Assembly: GCF_900101815.1 (NCBI RefSeq)
Contig: NZ_FNAO01000011.1
Location: forward strand, 1 to 64,000
DNA: 64,000 nt
Source: Pricia antarctica
GTDB taxonomy: Bacteria > Bacteroidota > Bacteroidia > Flavobacteriales > Flavobacteriaceae
Direction of reading: 5' to 3'
Under the pieces are notes generated by a model. It did no database searches and was not told where the DNA came from. It worked only from the letters and a program-made list of their open reading frames with translations. The translations under genes and the position numbers were made by a program. Positions 1-7,276 of this stretch are shown here, piece after piece. Position 1 is the stretch's first letter; each line of letters begins with the position of its first letter.

Positions 1-300
1 CATCGTTGTACTTTATATATATTCGCGCACACCCACTGAAAAGCCCTCCCGGCCCCGTCTCTCTCTATTAAATCTTACGCCCGGCCCCCATCGCGCTTTC
101 GCGACCGGGGACGGGCCTCCTTGTTATATGGTTCCTTCCAACGGGCTTTCGCCCGATGGTCGTTGTTTATCTCCACAGTATGTCAATGAACTTGTCAAAA
201 AATCCGCCCCTTAAATCTTCTAGGTCGCCCTATTGTCTCTCAAAGCGGGTGCAAATATAAGAGGGTTTTTCGAATAAAAAATACAAACAAAGATTTTTTT
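1..300 (-). promoter_or_regulatory. Promoter and leader of an rRNA operon running off the left edge
   Basis: Read on the minus strand. A -7 box TATATTTG (252-259) is followed by a G/C-rich leader with the phrase TTCATTGACATACTG (around 180-200), which closely matches the box found in Bacteroidetes 16S and 23S leaders (GTTCTTTGACATA). Next come two stem-loops closed by GAAA loops (about 85-160). The strand ends in AAAGTACAACGATG at the window edge, the bases that normally sit directly before or at the 5' end of flavobacterial 16S rRNA. The 16S gene itself is therefore at or just beyond base 1. A -33 TTG can only be placed about 24 bases from the -7 box, longer than usual. No protein-coding frame is seen in this stretch. 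Confidence 0.7.
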
Positions 301-500
301 TGAAGTTTTTTTCGAGGCATCCTCCTAGCCCCTATTTATTAGGACTTTACGTCCTATTTTTATTTTAAACGGCCTTGAATATAATACTATTTATCCTATT
401 GTGCAAGCAAGTGTATCCTTTTTTCATCTTCATCCTTATCCAAATACTAATCCTTCCCTAGCAAAACACAGAACAAACATGTCCATCCTAATATAAAATG

Positions 501-531
501 TTGTGCGCATCCGCTCGGATTGCTATCTTTG
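501..531 (+). promoter_or_regulatory. Promoter of thrS
   Basis: TTG at 501-503 and TATCTTTG at 524-531 are separated by 20 bases. This matches the Bacteroidetes sigma-A pattern (TTG, about 19-20 bases, TAnnTTTG). The thrS ATG lies 19 bases downstream, so the 5' UTR is very short. Confidence 0.65.
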
Positions 532-549
532 GCATCTTAAAAAAATGGT

Positions 550-2496
550 ATGATCGCTATCACCTTACCGGACGGTACTGTAAAAGAATTTGCCAAGGGA
601 AGCACTCCCATGGACGTCGCCAATAGCATCAGTGCAGGCCTGGCGCGGAACGTTATTTCGGCCAAATTCAATGATACCGTAGTGGAAAGTGTAACTCCCC
701 TGAACGAAAACGGCAACCTGATACTCTACACTTGGAACGATAAGGAGGGGAAAAAAGCGTTCTGGCATTCTACTTCCCACATTGTTGCCCAGGCTTTGGA
801 AGAACGCTATCCGGGAATTAAACTGACCATCGGTCCTGCGATCGATAACGGATTTTATTATGATGTGGATTTTGGCGAACATACGTTTTCCGAAAAGGAT
901 TTTCCCGAAATAGAAAAAAGGGCCTTGGAAATTGCGCGCGGCAAACATGACTTTAAACTGCATGCCGTCTCAAAAGCGGACGCCCTATCCTTATATAAGG
1001 AACAAGGGAATGAATTTAAGGTAGAGCTTATCGAAAATTTGGAGGACGGTACGATTACCTTCTGCGACCACGATACGTTTACCGATCTCTGCCGCGGGGG
1101 CCATATACCGAATACCGGTATCGTCAAGGCCATTAAAATATTGAACGTAGCGGGCGCCTATTGGAGAGGTGATGAGAACAAGCCGCAGTTGACACGGGTG
1201 TACGGCATATCCTTCCCCAAGCAAAAAGAGCTGACCGAATATCTCGAAATGCTCGAGGAAGCCAAAAAACGAGATCACCGAAAATTGGGCAAGGAGCTTG
1301 AACTGTTCACTTTTTCACAAAAGGTGGGGCAAGGGCTTCCGCTATGGCTGCCCAAAGGGGCGGCGTTGCGAGAGCGTTTGGAGCATTTTCTTAAAAAAGC
1401 ACAGAAAAAAGCGGGCTACGAAATGGTCGTCACCCCGCATATCGGCTCTAAAGAACTATATGTCACCTCGGGTCATTACGAGAAATATGGTGCGGACAGT
1501 TTTCAGCCCATACGCACCCCGAAAGAGAACGAGGAGTTTTTGCTCAAACCGATGAACTGTCCGCATCACTGCGAAATCTATAACGCCCGACCGTTCAGCT
1601 ATAGGGAACTGCCCAAGCGCTATGCGGAATTCGGCACGGTATATCGATACGAACAGAGCGGAGAACTTCACGGGCTTACCCGGGTGCGCGGCTTTACCCA
1701 AGACGATGCCCATATTTTCTGTACCCCCGAACAGCTGGATCAGGAATTCAAGAATGTTATCGACCTATCTCTATATGTATTGGGAAGTTTGGGCTTCGAT
1801 AATTTTACGGCGCAGGTTTCCATACGGGACCTTGACACGCCCGAAAAATATATCGGTTCTGTGGATAATTGGGAAAAAGCGGAAAACGCGATCATCAATG
1901 CGGCTACCGAAAAAGGACTCGATTTCGTCATCGAAAAAGGGGAAGCCGCTTTCTATGGCCCGAAACTGGATTTTATGGTCAAGGATGCCCTGGGAAGACA
2001 ATGGCAGTTGGGCACCATTCAGGTAGATTACAACTTACCGGAACGTTTCGACCTTACCTATAAAGGTAGTGATAACGAGCTACACCGGCCGGTCATGATC
2101 CATCGCGCGCCCTTCGGAAGTATGGAACGTTTTATCGCCCTGCTATTGGAACATACGGGCGGAAATTTCCCATTATGGCTGATTCCCGAACAGGCTATCG
2201 TACTGCCCGTGAGCGAGAAACATGAAATATATGCCGAAAAAGTTTTGAGTTCTTTGGAAAATAACGAAATTCGCGCCCAAATCGATGCTAGAAGCGAAAC
2301 CGTAGGTAAAAAAATACGGGAAGCTGAAATGAACAAAATTCCGTTCATGCTTATTGTAGGCGAAAATGAAGAGGAAGCGAATACGATTTCCGTACGCCGG
2401 CACGGAGGCGAAGATTTGGGATCGATTTCCATAAAAAAGTTTACCGACTTGGTTGCTACTGAAATAAATAGTACCTTAAAGTCGTTCGTTAATTAA
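550..2496 (+). CDS. thrS: Threonine--tRNA ligase
   Basis: Charges tRNA-Thr with threonine in the cytoplasm. Its 648 residues match the full-length bacterial enzyme. Order of domains: TGS domain (about 1-61), editing domain with HSTSH (H73, H77) and CRGGH (C181, H185), then the class II catalytic core and the anticodon-binding domain (about 545-648). The expected zinc ligands are visible: C337 in NCPHH, H388 in DDAHIF, and a later His in MIHRAP. The ATG at 550 sits just after a good promoter and gives the canonical N-terminus MIAITLPDG. It is first in a ribosomal/translation cluster, followed by infC, rpmI and rplT on the same strand. Confidence 0.97.
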   Translation: MIAITLPDGTVKEFAKGSTPMDVANSISAGLARNVISAKFNDTVVESVTPLNENGNLILYTWNDKEGKKAFWHSTSHIVAQALEERYPGIKLTIGPAIDNGFYYDVDFGEHTFSEKDFPEIEKRALEIARGKHDFKLHAVSKADALSLYKEQGNEFKVELIENLEDGTITFCDHDTFTDLCRGGHIPNTGIVKAIKILNVAGAYWRGDENKPQLTRVYGISFPKQKELTEYLEMLEEAKKRDHRKLGKELELFTFSQKVGQGLPLWLPKGAALRERLEHFLKKAQKKAGYEMVVTPHIGSKELYVTSGHYEKYGADSFQPIRTPKENEEFLLKPMNCPHHCEIYNARPFSYRELPKRYAEFGTVYRYEQSGELHGLTRVRGFTQDDAHIFCTPEQLDQEFKNVIDLSLYVLGSLGFDNFTAQVSIRDLDTPEKYIGSVDNWEKAENAIINAATEKGLDFVIEKGEAAFYGPKLDFMVKDALGRQWQLGTIQVDYNLPERFDLTYKGSDNELHRPVMIHRAPFGSMERFIALLLEHTGGNFPLWLIPEQAIVLPVSEKHEIYAEKVLSSLENNEIRAQIDARSETVGKKIREAEMNKIPFMLIVGENEEEANTISVRRHGGEDLGSISIKKFTDLVATEINSTLKSFVN

Positions 2497-2521
2497 AATA
2501 GTTTAACTAAAAATAGAAGTC

Positions 2522-3076
2522 ATAGCAATACGTAAAAGATTTAGGCCCCAACCTAGAAGGGAAAACAAGAACCCGCATAAAATCAATAGAAAAATATTGG
2601 CGCCAGAGGTACGATTAGTAGGCGACAATGTCGAACCTGCAGTGATACCCATACGCGAAGCACTTGATAAGTCCGTCGAAATGGGTCTCGACCTAGTGGA
2701 AATATCACCGGATGCCAAACCGCCCGTAGTCAAAATCATGGACTACAAGAAGTTTCTTTATGAACAAAAGAAACGGGAAAAGGCAATGAAGGCCAAAGCA
2801 TCGAAGGTAACGGTTAAAGAAATACGATTCGGTCCGAATACCGATGATCACGATTATGAGTTTAAAAAGAAGCATGCGGAAGGGTTTTTAAAAGACGGTG
2901 CCAAATTAAAGGCTTACGTTTTCTTTAAAGGACGTTCGATTGTTTACAAGGATAAAGGGGAAATTTTGCTGCTAAAACTTGCCCAAGAATTGGAAGACGT
3001 CGGTAAAGTAGAGCAATTACCTAGATTGGAAGGCAAAAGAATGACCATGTTCATTGCGCCCAAGAACAAGAAATAG
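2522..3076 (+). CDS. infC: Translation initiation factor IF-3, probably with an ATA start codon
   Basis: IF-3 binds the 30S subunit and proofreads start-codon choice. The frame contains the IF-3 N-domain ([28 protein letters not shown]) and C-domain (KEIRFGP, DHDYEFK, VFFKGR). There is no ATG, GTG or TTG between the in-frame stop at 2504 and the TTG at 2597, and a start at 2597 would lose the conserved N-terminus. Reading back gives [13 protein letters not shown], the usual flavobacterial IF-3 start, preceded by ATA at 2522-2524, so ATA is the probable initiator (184 aa). Another ATA at 2513 is possible. Rare starts (AUU in E. coli infC) make IF-3 repress its own translation. It lies 25 bases after thrS. 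Confidence 0.9.
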   Translation: MAIRKRFRPQPRRENKNPHKINRKILAPEVRLVGDNVEPAVIPIREALDKSVEMGLDLVEISPDAKPPVVKIMDYKKFLYEQKKREKAMKAKASKVTVKEIRFGPNTDDHDYEFKKKHAEGFLKDGAKLKAYVFFKGRSIVYKDKGEILLLKLAQELEDVGKVEQLPRLEGKRMTMFIAPKNKK

Positions 3077-3185
3077 GGAGGGATATTTAATCATTCATTA
3101 TCGGTTGCGAAAAACGGTTAGGGTCTGTTTAAATAGAACCAGCTGAAATTAGCGCGATATTTTGAATCTATCCTTAGCCCTCGGC

Positions 3186-3208
3186 TCAAGCCCTGTTGTG
3201 GGGCTTGA
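3186..3208 (+). other. Perfect hairpin in the infC-rpmI spacer
   Basis: TCAAGCCC and GGGCTTGA form an 8-bp perfect stem around the loop TGTTGTG inside the 245-base gap between infC and rpmI. There is no T-tract after it, so it is not a normal terminator. It may be a leader structure for rpmI-rplT or a remnant of an insertion. The rest of the gap has no convincing gene; a 67-codon open frame that overlaps rpmI has no recognisable protein. Confidence 0.4.
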
Positions 3209-3321
3209 TGATTGTAAAAGGGATGCTGTAAATGCTAACGGAGTATCATACTATTCTTTACATGGAATTATGGCTCCAGAGAGATTGAGTTTAATAAGTG
3301 AGATTAATATAAATAGGAAAA

Positions 3322-3519
3322 ATGCCGAAACAGAAAACAAAATCCAGTGCCAAGAAGCGTTTTAAGCTGACCGGTTCAGGAAAAATCAAAAGAAAGCACG
3401 CTTTTAAGAGTCACATTCTTACGAAGAAGTCTAAAAAGCGAAAGCTCAAATTGACACACAGTACGTTGGTCCACAAAGCGGACGAGCCGAATATCAAAGA
3501 TCAATTGTGCCTGAGATAA
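3322..3519 (+). CDS. rpmI: 50S ribosomal protein L35
   Basis: A 65-residue, very basic protein with the L35 signature: [18 protein letters not shown] at the N-terminus, then [20 protein letters not shown]-like lysine-rich segments. It is a structural component of the large subunit. The position between infC and rplT is the standard order in bacteria. The ATG at 3322 gives the canonical start. Confidence 0.97.
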   Translation: MPKQKTKSSAKKRFKLTGSGKIKRKHAFKSHILTKKSKKRKLKLTHSTLVHKADEPNIKDQLCLR

Positions 3520-3649
3520 TTTATTCGGGGACATTGTAAAAGGTAATTTATTAACCATGGAGTTGGGCTAAAAAAGAGTTATGGGTTATGATTCATAGTT
3601 AAGGATTCTAACAAAAGTTAACCGCCTACTACAAAAACAAGTAAACAGT

Positions 3650-3994
3650 ATGCCAAGATCAGTAAATGCAGTGGCTTCACGCGCTAGAAGAAAAAAAGTG
3701 ATGAAGCAGGCCAAAGGGTATTTCGGACGACGTAAAAACGTTTGGACGGTTGCCAAAAATGCGGTAGAAAAAGCAATGTTATATGCTTACCGTGACAGAA
3801 GAAATAAAAAACGGACGTTCCGCGCCTTGTGGATTACCCGTATCAACGCAGGGGCACGCCAGCACGGCATGTCGTACTCCCAATTTATGGGAGGCATGAA
3901 AGCCGGCGGTATTGAATTGAACCGAAAGGTTTTAGCCGATTTGGCGATGAACCATCCGGAGGCTTTTAAAGCTCTTGTCGATAAAGTAAAATAA
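3650..3994 (+). CDS. rplT: 50S ribosomal protein L20
   Basis: 114 residues, the normal L20 length. The N-terminus [17 protein letters not shown] and the motifs [21 protein letters not shown] and LWITRINA are diagnostic. L20 is needed for early 50S assembly and in many bacteria represses its own operon. It ends the thrS-infC-rpmI-rplT cluster and is followed by a strong terminator at 4033-4068. Confidence 0.97.
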   Translation: MPRSVNAVASRARRKKVMKQAKGYFGRRKNVWTVAKNAVEKAMLYAYRDRRNKKRTFRALWITRINAGARQHGMSYSQFMGGMKAGGIELNRKVLADLAMNHPEAFKALVDKVK

Positions 3995-4004
3995 CTAAAT
4001 GGTT

Positions 4005-4026
4005 ACCCTGAGCGCAGGCGAAGGGT
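4005..4026. repeat. Short palindromic intergenic repeat (CTGAGCGCAGGCGAAG core)
   Basis: ACCCT and AGGGT arms flank the core CTGAGCGCAGGCGAAG (4008-4023). A 14/16 match of the core, CTGAGTGCAGCCGAAG, is at 13491-13506. This motif type is seen as a dispersed intergenic sequence in many bacterial genomes; here it lies directly after the rplT stop. Confidence 0.45.
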
Positions 4027-4032
4027 CATTTT

Positions 4033-4068
4033 AAAAATCCGATCGGTAAATTTACCGATCGGATTTTT
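4033..4068. terminator. Bidirectional terminator between rplT and yjbQ
   Basis: A perfect inverted repeat centred at 4050/4051: arms AATCCGATCGGTAAA and TTTACCGATCGGATT, bounded by an A-tract on the left and a T-tract on the right. It can stop both the rplT transcript and the opposing yjbQ transcript. Confidence 0.9.
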
Positions 4069-4491
4069 TTATTTCCCGAACGCAGTCAAGACCAACTTTC
4101 GCCCCGAAGCGTTGTTGCGATGCTCACAGAGGTAAATACCTTGCCATGTACCCAAATTCAACCTTCCATTAGTAATCGGTATCTGAACCGAAGAGCCCAG
4201 TAAGGAAGCTTTGATATGTGCCGGCATATCATCGGGGCCTTCATAATTGTGCACATAATAAGATGCATTCTCCGGTACCATCATGTTAATATGACTCTCA
4301 AAATCCGTACGGACTGTAGGGTCGGCATTTTCGTTAATGGTCACACTTGCGGAAGTATGCTTTATGAATATCTGTAGCATACCCGTTTCTATCTGCTTGA
4401 TTTCTGAAAAAGATTTCGTAATGACCTGCGTAATCAAATGGAAGCCACGTTCATGTGCGGGCAAGCGTACTTCTTTTTGATAAAATTTCAT
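4069..4491 (-). CDS. YjbQ / UPF0047 family protein
   Basis: A 140-residue single-domain protein of the YjbQ family, some members of which show weak thiamin-phosphate-synthase-like activity; the true role is unsettled. Family motifs are clear: KHTSASVTINENADPTV near the middle, DDMPAHIKASLLG, and GTWQGIYLCEHR near the end, which hold the conserved His/Asp/Glu residues. It is convergent with rplT and shares its terminator. Start at the ATG at 4491, directly followed by MKFYQKEVRL, is the usual family start. Confidence 0.85.
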   Translation of the reverse strand: MKFYQKEVRLPAHERGFHLITQVITKSFSEIKQIETGMLQIFIKHTSASVTINENADPTVRTDFESHINMMVPENASYYVHNYEGPDDMPAHIKASLLGSSVQIPITNGRLNLGTWQGIYLCEHRNNASGRKLVLTAFGK

Positions 4492-4537
4492 TAGATATCT
4501 GTTTAACGTGACCTAATTTGGTATTACACTTCTTAGC

Positions 4538-4560
4538 TATCGAATATCGAATATCGAATA
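4538..4560. repeat. 7-bp tandem repeat (TATCGAA x3)
   Basis: Three perfect head-to-tail copies of TATCGAA plus two further bases, in the region between the divergent yjbQ and HAD-phosphatase genes. One of several short tandem tracts in this window (see 7240, 12435, 61787, 61921). Confidence 0.8.
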
Positions 4561-4590
4561 AAAATAAAACTTTTACCATCCACACCCTAA

Positions 4591-4751
4591 GGGCATCTCC
4601 AAAAACTCTATTTTGGATGCTGACTTGTCCATTTTTCCCGCTACTTCGTTGCCAAAATACTCATTTAGCTCTGCTAAACTCCGCTTTTGGCGCCTCATAT
4701 CTGAAAAAAAATTCTGCGTCATCATTCCAAAAAGAATTATTAGAGATGCCC
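4591..4751. mobile_element. MITE-like non-autonomous element, 161 bp
   Basis: The ends are GGGCATCTC and GAGATGCCC, and the similarity continues inward: about 35 bases from each end align as imperfect terminal inverted repeats (left CTCTATTTTGGATGCTGAC, right, reverse-complemented, TTCTTTTTGGAATGATGAC). The element is flanked on both sides by TAA (4588-4590 and 4752-4754), consistent with a 3-bp target duplication. It holds no transposase. An internal inverted motif (GCCAAAA ... TTTTGGC) adds more pairing. A 3-bp TNA duplication with GGG-type ends is known from parts of the IS5 superfamily, so an IS of that type may mobilise it; this assignment is inference. Confidence 0.65.
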
Positions 4752-4796
4752 TAATTTCATTTTGAAGGGATACCTTTGCCCGTTCAAATCAATACA

Positions 4797-5591
4797 ATGG
4801 ATCTATCTCGAATAAAAATGGTCGTCACGGATATGGACGGCACCTTGCTCAACTCCGATCATGAGGTCAGCGACCGCTTTCTAGAAATTTTTCGAAAGCT
4901 CAAAGAGCGCGATATTCTTTTCGTAGCGGCCAGCGGACGGCAGTATCAAAGCATAGTCGATAAGCTACCCAGCATTAAAAACGATATTACCGTCATCGCC
5001 GAAAACGGGGGCGTTGCGATGCAGAACGGAACTGAACTCGTATCAACCCCATTTCCTCATAAAGCCAAGAACAAGGTGTTGGATATTTTGGGGGATATAG
5101 AAAATATACATCCCGTGCTTTGCGGAAAGGATGGTGCCTTTATTTTGGACAATTCACCAGAATTCGAAGAAAAACTACAGGAATATTATTCCAAATATAC
5201 CGTTTTGAAAGACCTGAAAGCATTTGAAGGCGAAATCATAAAAATCGCAATCTACCATTTTGAAAGCTCGGAAAAATATATCTATCCGGCAGTCAAACAT
5301 TTGGAAAACGATTTGCAGGTTAAAATCTCCGGCCAAAACTGGGTCGATATTTCGAGTCCGAATGCGAACAAGGGGTATGCTCTTCAAAAAGTCCAAGAAC
5401 TACACGGTATTACCCCGGAAGAAACTATAGTATTTGGAGATTACAACAACGATCTGGAAATGTTGGCCTTGGCGGATTTCAGCTTTGCCATGGAAAACGC
5501 ACATCCGAACGTAAAAAAGGCGGCTAAGTATAGTACTGCAAGTAATGACAATTTCGGGGTGGAACGGGTGCTGGAACAGCTGTTGTCCTAA
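4797..5591 (+). CDS. HAD-superfamily sugar-phosphatase-like hydrolase (Cof type)
   Basis: 264 residues. Haloacid dehalogenase fold with motif I DMDGTLL near residue 12 (nucleophile and acid/base Asp), motif II in AASGR, a type IIB cap in the middle, a conserved Lys in NKGYALQ, and motif IV GDYNNDLEML. Cof-type enzymes dephosphorylate sugar phosphates or other small phosphates in the cytoplasm; the substrate here is unknown. I chose ATG 4797 (MDLSRIKM) over a TTG at 4776, because TACCTTTG at 4771-4778 looks like the -7 promoter box and overlaps that TTG. The right end of the MITE lies just upstream, so the element may have displaced the original -33 region. Confidence 0.85.
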   Translation: MDLSRIKMVVTDMDGTLLNSDHEVSDRFLEIFRKLKERDILFVAASGRQYQSIVDKLPSIKNDITVIAENGGVAMQNGTELVSTPFPHKAKNKVLDILGDIENIHPVLCGKDGAFILDNSPEFEEKLQEYYSKYTVLKDLKAFEGEIIKIAIYHFESSEKYIYPAVKHLENDLQVKISGQNWVDISSPNANKGYALQKVQELHGITPEETIVFGDYNNDLEMLALADFSFAMENAHPNVKKAAKYSTASNDNFGVERVLEQLLS

Positions 5592-5784
5592 AATTCAACT
5601 CACCGATGTATAAGGTTCTAGGTTTGATCGCTGCTCTCAGTTCTTCAAAGTTAAACATGCACTAAAAATACCTTGAACCTGAATCTCCGCAGACAGATTT
5701 GCAGCCTTAGGTTTTCACCCTTTTTAGCGAAGTGTTTAGCGGTCGCAAATACACTCCGAACCGCACATACAATTACTCATTGCA

Positions 5785-7047
5785 CTAGGTTTTCTGCTTC
5801 TTCTTGCGTGCCGCCGGAAACAAGACATTGTTTAGTATCAGCCGATAACCCGGGGAATTCGGGTGCAGTTCCAGTTCCGTTTTTGGGTCTCCTACGCGAT
5901 GTTGGTAATCTTCGGGGTCGTGACCGCCATAGAACGTGAAAAATCCCTTTCCCTTGATACCGTGAATATAGCGGGCCTCACCATTGATTTTATTTTCGCC
6001 CAATACCAACACCGTCGGTTTCACCTCATCTCTCGAAAAAGCGGTAGTCTGCCCCATAAAACCTTTGACCAAGGCGGTGTGGTTTTGACAGAGCATAGTG
6101 GGCACGGCATCCCACTTGGCGGAAAAATCCATTAGCGAAAAATAATCCTGTTCTTTTTGGACATTCCCGCGTTTGGTGGTCATATCGATGGACGAAAATT
6201 CGTACTTGAGCGGACTCCGCTCCAAGGTAAAATCGGTGAACGCAAAGGTATTGGTGAAGTCCAGCTTCGCTTGATAGTTGGCATCGGAAGGGTCTCCATC
6301 GAACATAGGCTCACAGATATCCACCCCTTCCGAGGCCAGTGCGATATCGAAGCTATCCGTTGCAGAGCACATGGCAAACATAAAACCACCACCGATGACG
6401 TACTTTCTGATTTTTTGGGCTACCGCGCTTTTTTCGTCGGATACTTTATTAAATCCAAGTTTTGACGCCAAAGCCTCTGCTTCTTCTTTTTGTTCAATGT
6501 ACCACGGCGCGGCGCGATAAGCACCGTAAAACTTGCCGTACTGACCGGTAAAATCTTCGTGGTGCAGATGCAACCAATCATAAAGTGCGAGTTTATCGCC
6601 TAAAACTTCCTCATCATATACCGTATTATAAGGAATCTCGGCATACGTAAGTACCATAGTCACGGCATCGTCCCAAGGTGCGTTTCCCTTAGGGGAATAG
6701 ACGGCAATTTTAGGTGCTTTTTCAAGAATGACCGCATCTTGGTTTTGAGAGGGGCTGCTAATTTTGTCGAGAATGGATTGCGTCTGTCCGTCGGACAGTA
6801 TTTCGAACGACACCCCCCTGATTTGGCATTCCTTTCGTATCGCCTCGCCATCGGGCAAGAGAAAAGAGCCGCCACGATAGTTTAACAGCCATTGCACTTT
6901 CTGTTGTTTGCTCAACACCCAATAGGTGATTCCATAGGCCTTTAAGTGATTCTTTTGACCCTCGGCATCCATGGGAATAAGAATCGAACTTGCTATAGCG
7001 GGAAAAGAAAAAAGAAGAAAGAGAAAGGAGAAAAAAAGATTGCGCAT
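5785..7047 (-). CDS. Exported Bacteroidetes protein often labelled 'asparagine synthetase B'
   Basis: 420 residues with a clear signal peptide (MRNLFFSFLFLLFSFPAIAS). The mature part carries APKIAVYSPKGNAPWDDAV, DYHHEDF-like LHLHHEDFTGQYGKF, GGGFMFAMCSATDSF and ending GYRLILNNVLFPA. As I recall, this family is labelled asparagine synthetase B in flavobacterial genomes, but I see none of the AsnB landmarks (an N-terminal catalytic Cys, an ATP-pyrophosphatase SGGxDS loop). The overall look is closer to a class I amidotransferase/ThuA-like flavodoxin fold with a Cys in MFAMCSATD. A -7 box (TATCTTTG, minus strand, 7073-7080) lies 26 bases upstream. Function unknown. Confidence 0.6.
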   Translation of the reverse strand: MRNLFFSFLFLLFSFPAIASSILIPMDAEGQKNHLKAYGITYWVLSKQQKVQWLLNYRGGSFLLPDGEAIRKECQIRGVSFEILSDGQTQSILDKISSPSQNQDAVILEKAPKIAVYSPKGNAPWDDAVTMVLTYAEIPYNTVYDEEVLGDKLALYDWLHLHHEDFTGQYGKFYGAYRAAPWYIEQKEEAEALASKLGFNKVSDEKSAVAQKIRKYVIGGGFMFAMCSATDSFDIALASEGVDICEPMFDGDPSDANYQAKLDFTNTFAFTDFTLERSPLKYEFSSIDMTTKRGNVQKEQDYFSLMDFSAKWDAVPTMLCQNHTALVKGFMGQTTAFSRDEVKPTVLVLGENKINGEARYIHGIKGKGFFTFYGGHDPEDYQHRVGDPKTELELHPNSPGYRLILNNVLFPAARKKKQKT

Positions 7048-7239
7048 TAGCCGAAATTTACGAGTGTACTCTCAAAGATAACGTAAATCGTCGCTGCGGA
7101 TTGTTCCGTGGCGTTAAAGGTTTCTAAAGGGGAATGGCTACAAAGGTATGATTAAGCTTAAAAAAGATTGCAAGATGACGAATCTTGAATGTACAAATTT
7201 CAAAAATCAAATCTCGAACGCTCACGTCATACTATTGAA

Positions 7240-7270
7240 CTAAACTCATAAACCCCTAAACTCATAAACC
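7240..7270. repeat. Tandem duplication of a 16-bp unit
   Basis: CTAAACTCATAAACC occurs at 7240-7254 and again at 7256-7270, separated by a single C. It lies just downstream of the dnaB stop codon, in the gap between dnaB and the upstream-facing exported protein gene. Confidence 0.8.
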
Positions 7271-7276
7271 TTTTTC

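Noticed and set aside
3162-3365. 67-codon plus-strand frame between infC and rpmI
   Set aside because: It overlaps the start of rpmI in another frame, has no recognisable protein sequence and includes the hairpin.
4518-4754. 78-codon frame over the MITE
   Set aside because: It spans the repeat, both terminal inverted repeats and the heptamer tract; the reading frame is explained by the element.
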